A stretch of DNA of 56,863 nt, taken from positions 27,387 to 84,249 of the forward strand of contig NZ_LMTZ01000102.1 in NCBI RefSeq assembly GCF_001456025.1, written 5' to 3'. This DNA is from Mastigocoleus testarum BC008. GTDB taxonomy: Bacteria > Cyanobacteriota > Cyanobacteriia > Cyanobacteriales > Nostocaceae. Numbering within the stretch: the stretch's first letter is position 1; the number at the start of each line of letters is the position of its first letter. The notes beneath the pieces are model-generated. The model did not search any database. It was not told the DNA's origin and was given only the letters and a program-made list of their open reading frames with translations. Of the stretch, positions 26,228-34,527 are shown piece after piece. The translations under genes and the position numbers were made by a program.

Positions 26228-29200
26228 ATGTTAGAAACTATGCAGTCATATTCAAGCGAAATAGAAAAACAGCAAGATACTTTCATTGCTCAACTTCAAG
26301 AGGAGTTAGAACAGCAAAAAGTTCTGATGGACGCGATTGGGAAAATTCGAAGACCCCTCGATTTAAGTACTACACTCCAAACTACTACTACTCAAGTACG
26401 ACAATTATTAAATGCTGACAGAGTCGCAGTATTTCAGTTTTATCTTGAGAAAACTTGGGAAGGAGAATTTATTTGTGAAGATGTTGCGGTAGGTTGGAGT
26501 TCAGTAATAGCAGAAAAACTTTATGATCGCAACTTTGGAGAACAATTTGCCCTTCACCATTTTGAAATAGAGACGCAAGCAATTAGAGATATTTACGCTG
26601 CGGGGTTAAGCGATTCTCATGTAGAAATTCTGGGTAGATTTCAAGTAAGAGCTAATTTAGTAGTTCCCATAGTCAAAAATGATAAAGCATGGGGACTATT
26701 ATGTATTCATCAATGTAATAATACCCGCGAGTGGAAAAATTCCGAGGTTAAATTTGCTAAATCAATTTGCAATAATTTAACTCTTGCAATCGAACAAGCT
26801 GAGTATCTCCAACAAGTAGAGTTACAGACAGTAAAGCTTGCTCAGGCTGCTCAACACCAGAAAGTAATATCTAAAATAGTTGAAAAAATTCGTCAGTCAC
26901 TTGACATAGATGTTATTTTTTCAACAACCACACAAGAAGTAAGACATATTCTCCAAGTTGATCGCGTTGCTATATTCCGTTTTAACTTTGATTGGAGTGG
27001 TAAGTTTGTTGCAGAATCATTTGATGAACATTGGATATCCTTAATTGGAGCATATCCAGTAATAAATGACACCTATCTACAGGAGACAAAGGGAGGGCGC
27101 TACGCCAATAATCAGATTTTAACAGTTGATAATATATATGAAGCCGGGCTTAATGAGTGTCATATAGCCTTGTTAGAACAATTTCAAGCTCAAGCATTTA
27201 CTACTGCTCCAATATTGCAAGGCGATAAACTGTGGGGAATTATTGGCGCATATCAAAATTCTAGTCCTAGAACATGGCAAGCTGATGAAGTTGATTTACT
27301 AGCCCAGGTTGGTTCTCAGTTGGGTGTTGCTTTAAGCCATCATGAGTTACTAGCAAAAGCCGAGTACCAAACAGAGCAACAGAAAGCATTGACCGCAGTA
27401 ATTACTCGTATTCGGGAATCTCTTAAGTTCAACACTATTTTTCGAACTACTGTTGTGGAAGTACGTCAATTGCTTCAGGTAGATAGGGTAGCTATCTTTC
27501 GTTTCGACCCAGAAAATGATTGGGAAGGAGAAATCATCCATGAAGATGTGGGCTTAGGTTTTAGCTCGGCAATTACGGAGAAAGTTTACGATCGCTGTTT
27601 TAGTGAAAACTTTGCACCACTTTATCGCCAAGGTCGAGTGAACGTGATCGCTGACATTTATCAACATGATTTCAAAGAGTGCTACATAAAAATCCTGGAA
27701 AGATTTCAAGTTCGTGCAAACATTGTTGCACCTCTACTTAAAGAAGGTGAGTTATGGGGACTCCTGTGCATTCATCAATGTAGTAAACCCAGAGAATGGA
27801 AAAATAGCGAAATTGAATTTGTATATCAAATTGCCGAACAATTGGGAGTTGCCTTAAAACAAGATTCTTACTTGAAAAAAGTCAAAGCACAAGCTGTTCA
27901 GCTAGCAGAAGCTAAAGAACGTGACAAAGCGATGGAAAGACAGAAGTTGTTAGCTACGACTGTGGATAAAATCCGTCAGTCACTTGACATTGAAACTATT
28001 TTTAAAGCTACGACCCAAGCAGTAAGAGAATTACTCAAAGTAGAGAGAGTTGCAATCTATCGTTTTGATTCGAATTGGAGGGGAAAATTTGTTGCAGATT
28101 CTTTTCAGGATGGTTGGCAACCCCCATCAAACTCGCAATCATTAATGATGCCAACTTTTTTAGACGTGGATAATGAAAATCTTCCACGTAACGAAATTTT
28201 TGTTCCCATATCTCAGGGTGAGAAGTTATGGGGTTTGCTAGTCGCTAATCAAACTTCCCAACCACGTGTTTGGAAAAATGAAGAAGTCGATTTACTAGCC
28301 CAGGTTGGAGTGCAGTTAGGAATTGCAATTCAGCAGGGAGAATTACTCCAGCAGACCAAAGATCAAGCTGCACAACTTACTAATGCTTTGCAGGAAATCA
28401 AACAAGCTCAGGATTATTTAATCCAGGGTGAAAAGATGGCAAGTTTGTGGGAATTATTTGCTGGTGTCGCCCACGAAATTAATAACCCAATTAATTTTAT
28501 TCTCAGCAACCTCACTCACATGAGGAAATATGCCCAACACCTACTACAGATGGTAAATAGGTACCGCGAACATTCTCCAGATAAATTATTAAATATTCAA
28601 GGGCAAGTAGAAGAGCTTAATTTAAATTTCATAACAGAAGATCTACCGAAGATGCTTTACTCTATGGAACTTGGAGCAAAACGCATCAATCAGATCGTAA
28701 TTTCATTACGAAACTTTTATCGAACAGATGAAGCTGAATTAAAAACAGTCAACATCCATGAAGGATTAGATAATACTTTACTGATTTTAGGACATCGTTT
28801 GAAAAAAAATGAACGCTATCCAGGAATTAAGGTTATTAAACTCTATGGCAAATTACCTTTAGTTGAATGCTATTGTGCCCAATTAAACTTAGTGTTCATG
28901 AATATCTTGGCAAATAGCATTGATGCTTTGGATCAGAAGTTTATAAGCACAAAACAAAAATACCCAAAATCTGATACAGAAAATCCCGATCTTCCTCTAT
29001 CTATCTGCATTATCACTCAATTGATTAGTGACAAAGTTACGATTAAAATTACCGATAATGGTTTGGGGATGCCCGAATTTGTACGCCAACGGATTTTTGA
29101 ACCCCTTTTCACCACCAAAGAATTAGGTCAAGTAACAGGATTAGGATTGTCTATCTCCCATCAAATAGTGGTTGAAAAACACAAAGGTCAAATTAAATGC

Positions 29201-29263
29201 TCTTCTGAACTGGGACAGGGAACAGAATTTCTAATTGAAATCCCCATTAAGCATCATTCATAA
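26228..29263 (+). CDS. Multi-GAF cyanobacteriochrome-type sensor histidine kinase 1
   Basis: A 1011-residue soluble protein: four GAF domains (about 36-195, 218-372, 386-545, 574-705), each followed by a coiled coil, then a histidine kinase (about 735-1005). GAF1 has Ser130-His where bilin-binding GAFs have Cys-His, and DRNF where the second Cys would be. GAF2 has DTYLQETKGGRY and C311-His, the red/green-type hallmark. GAF3 has DRCF (C457) plus C485-Tyr. GAF4 is shortened and lacks these Cys. The kinase is intact: H749 in AGVAHEINNP, N-box NILANSIDA, ITDNGLGMPE and GLGLSISH. Trp741 replaces a usual Gly in the helix before the His. There is no receiver domain. The expected role is light-regulated signalling to an unlinked response regulator. 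Confidence 0.9.
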   Translation: MLETMQSYSSEIEKQQDTFIAQLQEELEQQKVLMDAIGKIRRPLDLSTTLQTTTTQVRQLLNADRVAVFQFYLEKTWEGEFICEDVAVGWSSVIAEKLYDRNFGEQFALHHFEIETQAIRDIYAAGLSDSHVEILGRFQVRANLVVPIVKNDKAWGLLCIHQCNNTREWKNSEVKFAKSICNNLTLAIEQAEYLQQVELQTVKLAQAAQHQKVISKIVEKIRQSLDIDVIFSTTTQEVRHILQVDRVAIFRFNFDWSGKFVAESFDEHWISLIGAYPVINDTYLQETKGGRYANNQILTVDNIYEAGLNECHIALLEQFQAQAFTTAPILQGDKLWGIIGAYQNSSPRTWQADEVDLLAQVGSQLGVALSHHELLAKAEYQTEQQKALTAVITRIRESLKFNTIFRTTVVEVRQLLQVDRVAIFRFDPENDWEGEIIHEDVGLGFSSAITEKVYDRCFSENFAPLYRQGRVNVIADIYQHDFKECYIKILERFQVRANIVAPLLKEGELWGLLCIHQCSKPREWKNSEIEFVYQIAEQLGVALKQDSYLKKVKAQAVQLAEAKERDKAMERQKLLATTVDKIRQSLDIETIFKATTQAVRELLKVERVAIYRFDSNWRGKFVADSFQDGWQPPSNSQSLMMPTFLDVDNENLPRNEIFVPISQGEKLWGLLVANQTSQPRVWKNEEVDLLAQVGVQLGIAIQQGELLQQTKDQAAQLTNALQEIKQAQDYLIQGEKMASLWELFAGVAHEINNPINFILSNLTHMRKYAQHLLQMVNRYREHSPDKLLNIQGQVEELNLNFITEDLPKMLYSMELGAKRINQIVISLRNFYRTDEAELKTVNIHEGLDNTLLILGHRLKKNERYPGIKVIKLYGKLPLVECYCAQLNLVFMNILANSIDALDQKFISTKQKYPKSDTENPDLPLSICIITQLISDKVTIKITDNGLGMPEFVRQRIFEPLFTTKELGQVTGLGLSISHQIVVEKHKGQIKCSSELGQGTEFLIEIPIKHHS

Positions 29264-29732
29264 AGTAATTATTTTGGAATAAGTGTTGATAATTATTTTA
29301 CTTTCTTGATTTTAATTGGATCTATGATGTTAGTTCGCTTTTCACAAAAAAGTTATAGTTTTTCCTTTATTAACAATAAAAATCAAGGGATTGACTTCAA
29401 GTAAAATAAAGCTGAACATAATTTCAACAAGTAATAAATATAACTAATAAGCCTATTATCAGCGTAGGGTTTTATATAAAAATTGCTTAAAAATAACATA
29501 TTTAAAAGTTAATTTTTATACTGAATTATAATGTTAATGTATATTTAAAATACATTTATTCGCAACAAATAGTAACTCAAGTTACCCTAGTATGTCTTCA
29601 TGTACATGAGCGCACTCAAATACATGAAATTACTATTTATACGATGTAAAACATAGTGTATGGTGCAGCTATACTGTTAATAGAAAGCTTGTATATAAAA
29701 ACAAATGATTTATCGATAGTTTGCCTGAGGTA

Positions 29733-29859
29733 ATACCAATTCAATAAATCATTGCAACAGATTCTCCGGTAGAGACGTTGCAGAGGCTAACGCCGACGCC
29801 GCAGGCTCTGCAACGTCTCTACAAAATCTATCTGTCTCATTATTTTTCCAAATTGGTAT
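29733..29859. mobile_element. MITE-like nested inverted repeat
   Basis: Outer arms ATACCAATT (29733-29741) and AATTGGTAT (29851-29859) enclose an inner pair, GTAGAGACGTTGCAGAG (29769-29785) and its exact complement (29806-29822). The inner pair belongs to the GTAGAGACG palindrome family. Size (127 bp), lack of coding sequence and nested arms fit a miniature non-autonomous element, possibly one repeat inserted in another. Confidence 0.6.
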
Positions 29860-30069
29860 AAGTATGTTATTTGACGTATTACACCACAAAATAATTTAAA
29901 AAATTAGAAATTGTAAGACTTGGGTCTCAATAAGGGAAATAAAGAATTTTAGAATATTTACCCTATCAACGGTTACTCCTTATTCAAGACCGTAAAGGTC
30001 AGCAAGAGGAGAAAAATTTTATTTTTTGGTATGAGTGATGCTAACTTAATTTCTATAGAAAAGTAATAA

Positions 30070-30103
30070 CAATTATTTCGCTGTAATGACAGCGAAATAA
30101 TTG
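30070..30103 (+). promoter_or_regulatory. Perfect 15-bp hairpin upstream of the second GAF gene
   Basis: CAATTATTTCGCTGT and its exact complement flank a 4-nt AATG loop, 69 nt upstream of the ATG at 30173. It could be an RNA hairpin in the 5' leader, a terminator or attenuator, or an operator. The lack of a long U-run after it weakens the terminator reading. Confidence 0.5.
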
Positions 30104-30172
30104 TTTGACTCAATACCTATTAACCGATCTCTAAGAAACTCAATATAGAAAAATTTTCTCCTTTTAAACCCT

Positions 30173-32995
30173 ATGCAAGCCTACCCCAACAACTCAACAA
30201 AAGTAGAAAAAAACCTAAATTTTTCCGTCGCTCAACTTAAAGAACAACTAGAACAGCAAAAAGCATTAGCAAGAGTAATTCAGCGAATTAGAAAATCGCT
30301 CGACTTGGATACTATCTTTCAAACCACTGTTAAGGAAGTACGCAATTTACTGGATTGTGATAGAACTGCTGTCTTTAGGTTTTACCCCCAAAACAATTGG
30401 GAGGGAGAATTTGTTTCTGAAAGTGTTGCAAGTGGTTGGGATTCAGTTATCGAAGCGAAAGTCCAGGACCACTGCTTTGGAGAACAATTTGCAGCGCATT
30501 ACTTCCAAGGTAGATGTCAAGCTGTTGCAGATATTTACTCAGCAGGATTAAGTAAATGTCACGCAGAAATTTTAGCCAGATTTCAGGTGAGAGCAAATTT
30601 GGTAGTTCCTCTACTCCGAGAAAATGAATTATGGGGACTGTTATGCGTTCATCAATGTAGCGATACTCGCGAGTGGAAAAAATCTGAAGTTGAATTTGTT
30701 AAACTAATTTCCGAACACTTAACTGTTGCAATTCAACAAGCTGAGCATTTGAACAAGGTAAAATCCCAGGGAACAAAACTAGTTCAGGGAGCTCAAAGAG
30801 ATGAAGTGATAGCGCAGATTATTGAAAAAATTCGTCTGTCACTTGACATTGATTCAATTTTTCAAACTACAACTCAGGATGTACGGGAGTTATTACAAGC
30901 CGATCGCGTAGCTATATTTCAGTTTAATCCCGACTGGAGTGGGGATTTTGTTTCTGAGTCATTTGCTCGAGGTTTTAATGCTTTAGTTGGCGTCCAACCA
31001 ACCGTCCATGATACTTATTTACAAAAAACCCAAGGGGGACGCTATGTTCGCAATCAAACATTCTCTGTTGATGACATATATCAAGCAGGATTAACTGATT
31101 GTCATATTACTTTGTTGGAACAGTTTGGTGCTAAAGCCTTTTCCACTGCTCCGATTTTTCAGGGAGATAAACTTTGGGGAATAATTGCAGCTTATCAAAA
31201 TACCTCTTCAAGATTATGGTTGCAGTATGAGATCGATCTACTCGCACGAGTGGGAACACAAATTGGTGTAGCACTACGACATCACGAGCTATTAACTCGA
31301 ACTCGACATCAAGTAGAACAACAAAAAGTCTTAACTAATGCACTCATCCGTATTCGTAAGTCTCTGGATTTAGATACAATTTTTCAAGTGACTGTAGCGG
31401 AAGTTAGACAGATGTTGAAAGCTGATCGAGTTGCAATCTTTCGCTTCGATCCCCAAAAGGATTATCAAGGAAAATTTATTTATGAAAATGTCGCTGAGGG
31501 TTTTAATTCTGTTTTTACGGAAAAGTACTACAACTATTGTTTTGAAGAATCCCATCATACAGGCGAAATTGAATCCTTTGTAGATATTGAGAAAGTCAAC
31601 CTCAAAGAACAACGCTACGCTCAAATTTTAGCTAAACTTCAAGTTAAAGCAAGTTTGCTTGTTCCTCTCTTTAAGCAGGGTAAATTATGGGGTTTGTTAT
31701 GCATTCATCAATGTACCAATACACGGGATTGGGAATCAGAAGAAGTTGAATCTGTCAAACAAATTGCAGATAATCTAGCAGTTGCTTTGCAACATAATGA
31801 ACTTCTAGTAGAAGCTCAGAATCAAGCACAGCAGCAGAAGGATTTAACTAGCGCGATCGTTCAAATTCGCCAGTATTTAGATTTGGATAGCATTTTTAAA
31901 ACTACAGTCAAAGAAGTACGTCAACTACTTAAAGCCGATCGAGCAGGAATATTCCGTTTTGATGCTGACAATAACTGGGAAGGAGAATTTATTTACGAAG
32001 ATGTTGCTGAAGGTTTGAGTTCAGCGGTTGCTGAAAAGGTTTACGACCACTGTTTCAGTGAAAATTTTGCACCTCTTTATCGTCAAGGTCGAGTAAATGC
32101 GATCGCCGATATCTACCAACAAGACTTTAAAGATTGCTACATACAAATTTTAGAACGATTTCAAGTACGAGCAAATATTGTTGCTCCTTTACTCAAAGAA
32201 GGTGAATTATGGGGTTTACTTTGCATTCATGAATGTAGTGGACCCCGAGAATGGGAATTTTTTGAAATTGAATTCGTTAGTCAAATTGCAGATCAATTGA
32301 CGGTAACATTCAAACATGATGCTTATTTAAAGAAAGTCCAGTCCAATTTGGACTTCATCAATGACAATTTACCAAAGACCCTCGACTCGATGGAAAACGA
32401 GGTGGATCGTATTAGCCAAATAATGATGTCGTTACGAAATTTTTGTCGTCCGAATCAAGCTGAATTAACATCAGTAGACATTCATCAATCATTGGATAAT
32501 ACGTTGTTAACTTTAGAACATCGATTGAAAAGGAGTGAGGATTTCCCAGGCATTAAAGTTATCAAAAAATATGCTCAACTACCATTAATTGAAGGCTATT
32601 CTAGCCAACTTAATCAAGTATTCATGAGTATATTTAACAATAATGTTGATTCTTTAGAGAAGAAGTTTAAAGCAATTCAACAGAAATATCAAAATCTATC
32701 AACAGATTGTCCCCAAATTCCCCTATACATTTGGATTAAAACTCAAGAGAAAGACGACAAAATTAGAATCGAAATTACTGATAATGGTCTTGGAATTGCT
32801 GAATCCTTACGTGAATATATTTTTGATTCTTCATTAAATAGCGAATCAGATACTCGAAATATAGAAAAGGGGTTACCAATTTCTCATCAAATTATCAACG
32901 AAAAGCATAATGGTCAAATGACATGCTCTTCCAAACCAAGACAAGGAACAGAGTTTATGGTTGAAATTCCTGTCAAACAGGCTGGTAGTAGTTGA
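30173..32995 (+). CDS. Multi-GAF cyanobacteriochrome-type protein 2, degenerate kinase
   Basis: A 940-residue paralogue of protein 1 with four GAFs (about 35-195, 215-372, 388-545, 558-715). GAF1 has DHCF (C101) plus C129-His. GAF2 has DTYLQKTQGGRY plus C310-His. GAF3 has NYCF but Arg481 in place of the chromophore Cys. GAF4 has DHCF (C627) plus C655-Tyr. After GAF4 it passes directly into NLDFINDNLPKTLDSME, so the first dimerisation helix with the phosphoacceptor His is missing. In the ATPase domain ITDNGLG remains, but the F-box reads IFDSSLNSES instead of FEPLFTTKE and the second Gly box is EKGLPISH. It is probably kinase-dead and may be a light-sensing modulator of its neighbours. Confidence 0.88.
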   Translation: MQAYPNNSTKVEKNLNFSVAQLKEQLEQQKALARVIQRIRKSLDLDTIFQTTVKEVRNLLDCDRTAVFRFYPQNNWEGEFVSESVASGWDSVIEAKVQDHCFGEQFAAHYFQGRCQAVADIYSAGLSKCHAEILARFQVRANLVVPLLRENELWGLLCVHQCSDTREWKKSEVEFVKLISEHLTVAIQQAEHLNKVKSQGTKLVQGAQRDEVIAQIIEKIRLSLDIDSIFQTTTQDVRELLQADRVAIFQFNPDWSGDFVSESFARGFNALVGVQPTVHDTYLQKTQGGRYVRNQTFSVDDIYQAGLTDCHITLLEQFGAKAFSTAPIFQGDKLWGIIAAYQNTSSRLWLQYEIDLLARVGTQIGVALRHHELLTRTRHQVEQQKVLTNALIRIRKSLDLDTIFQVTVAEVRQMLKADRVAIFRFDPQKDYQGKFIYENVAEGFNSVFTEKYYNYCFEESHHTGEIESFVDIEKVNLKEQRYAQILAKLQVKASLLVPLFKQGKLWGLLCIHQCTNTRDWESEEVESVKQIADNLAVALQHNELLVEAQNQAQQQKDLTSAIVQIRQYLDLDSIFKTTVKEVRQLLKADRAGIFRFDADNNWEGEFIYEDVAEGLSSAVAEKVYDHCFSENFAPLYRQGRVNAIADIYQQDFKDCYIQILERFQVRANIVAPLLKEGELWGLLCIHECSGPREWEFFEIEFVSQIADQLTVTFKHDAYLKKVQSNLDFINDNLPKTLDSMENEVDRISQIMMSLRNFCRPNQAELTSVDIHQSLDNTLLTLEHRLKRSEDFPGIKVIKKYAQLPLIEGYSSQLNQVFMSIFNNNVDSLEKKFKAIQQKYQNLSTDCPQIPLYIWIKTQEKDDKIRIEITDNGLGIAESLREYIFDSSLNSESDTRNIEKGLPISHQIINEKHNGQMTCSSKPRQGTEFMVEIPVKQAGSS

Positions 32996-33000
32996 GCAAT

Positions 33001-33190
33001 AAGTAATGTTAGCGGACTGAGGAAAACGTACCGGAGCCGACCCATAGGAGCTGCGCGGCTCTGGATCCTCCGTAGGTACACAGCTATAGCTAGAGCCTCT
33101 CTTTTCCGACGACGCTGCGGGCTAGGCTCTAGCCGTAGGTATTGGGGATGGGGCGCGCCGCGCGTACAAGTGCGTAAGCATACCTTAGGT
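33001..33190. repeat. GC-rich mosaic of short palindromic repeats
   Basis: About 190 bp with much higher GC than the flanks. It contains several inverted pairs: GGAGCCGACC/GGCTCTGGATCC-type pieces, GCTAGAGCC facing GGCTCTAGC, and GGGGCGCGCCGCGCG. It starts right after the stop of GAF protein 2. The minus-strand frame across it is Arg/Pro-rich and not credible as protein. It looks like accumulated interspersed repeats. Confidence 0.5.
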
Positions 33191-33417
33191 ATTGCCCACG
33201 TTAATGAGTAATTATTACTAGCAAGTTCAATTGTAATTAAATATACTGACAATCATCCTTCTTACCTGAGAAGGCATTATATTTATCAGCAGTTGCATAA
33301 TTAATTATTATGTTTTCTTATATCTGCCTGGGTTTTAGAAAGAGCCTGGGCACTTTTTATGCTTTACCTCTACAGAATTAAATTAGTTTTTTAAATATTT
33401 ATCATAATAATAAATGA

Positions 33418-33585
33418 TTGTTTTTGGACATAGGTAAATCGATTGGTAGATGCGGTTTGTCAGAATTAGTAATTACTTTTACTGCTCCAGTTCAACAGCA
33501 AGAATTACATAAAAATTCACTACGAAAGTTGGCTTTTAAGTTAAAAACAGGGACAATTAATAATTATCAAAGAGAAGAATTTTGA
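33418..33585 (+). pseudogene. Short gene-like remnant, function unknown
   Basis: A 55-codon frame (possible TTG start at 33418) reads DIGKSIGRCGLSELVITFTA and then HKNSLRKLAFKLKTGTIN. This composition looks more protein-like than the surrounding sequence. There is no Shine-Dalgarno. It could be the tail of a lost gene. Weak call. Confidence 0.25.
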
Positions 33586-34527
33586 AACTATTCTTAATTT
33601 GTTTAAACCATCAAATCAATGCTAACATTGCAAGTAATTTCACTTACGTGCGTCTAGCTTTCATAGTTCTTGTGTATTAAATTGTTTATACATTAAATGA
33701 TTAATAGATTCAGGGAGGATACTTAATTATGACAAAATAAATAAAAACCAAACTACTTCAAGAAATGGTAATAAATCTTAAAAAAATATTATTTTTTTAG
33801 TAAAATAAAAGATACACTTTTAAAAGCAGTTTTTTTGCACATTCATTAAAAATATTTTAATGATTTTATATAACAAATTATTTTGTTTTTTTAGAGCGAT
33901 TACTGTTTTTTGCTATTGAAAGGCAATAGAATAGCAAACCAATAATTACATTTGGCAAGAAAGCTTGATGTATATTTAAATCTAAAAATTTGACTCTCAA
34001 GGCTATTTATAGTTCCCATTTTGGTTCAGCATATGTATATTTTCGACTTTTTGATCGGCATTAAAAAGCATTCATCTTATAAAAAAGATAAGCAATTTAT
34101 CCCTTGAAAATAGATATTTATAAGAACTCTAAGTATTAAATGATTTAAATTAGCACATTAATATTATCTATGAACCACATCGAAGAAATTTTCGTTCAAA
34201 TTGTGCATATTTAATTATTCGTATTTCTTGACATCTTGCAGTACAAAATTATTGAAAAAATTAGAGTCTGTGGTGTTTATACTTCATTTAGCTACACTGC
34301 TGCACCGTTCGGTTATGCTACGTAATCACAAGCTAGCATATACAGATATAGGTTTAAATCCTAATTTTTCTAAGGTTTACATATCTAAGGTTTACATTGC
34401 TCGCATAACTATTACTAAGAAACTGTCTGCAGGTGCGTTTAATTTAATAAATTAGCTGATTAACAATTTGGCTGAATTGAACGAAGCTCGTTTAGAAAAC
34501 CTTGCAAAACACTAATTATCACTACTT

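Larger units (their letters stand above)
29264..30172. other. Intergenic leader of the second GAF protein
   Basis: This 909-bp AT-rich spacer contains a MITE-like nested inverted repeat (29733-29859) and a perfect 15-bp hairpin (30070-30103) shortly before the next start codon. No gene seen. Confidence 0.5.
32996..34527. other. 1.5-kb intergenic region with decayed sequence
   Basis: It begins with a GC-rich mosaic (33001-33190) that is compositionally unlike its surroundings. A gene-like remnant follows (33418-33585), then AT-rich sequence. A frame at 34201-34455 is not convincing as a gene. Confidence 0.5.

Noticed and set aside
32914..33252. Minus-strand frame of 112 codons
   Set aside because: It overlaps the end of GAF protein 2 and the GC-rich repeat mosaic. 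Arg/Pro-rich, with no family resemblance.
33300..33360. GCCTGGG repeats followed by TTTTT, looking like a terminator
   Set aside because: The two GCCTGGG copies are direct, not inverted, so no hairpin forms.
34201..34455. Plus-strand frame of 84 codons before GAF protein 3
   Set aside because: No Shine-Dalgarno. It contains internal duplicated words (SKVYISKVYIA) from a local DNA repeat, and the composition is that of AT-rich spacer.
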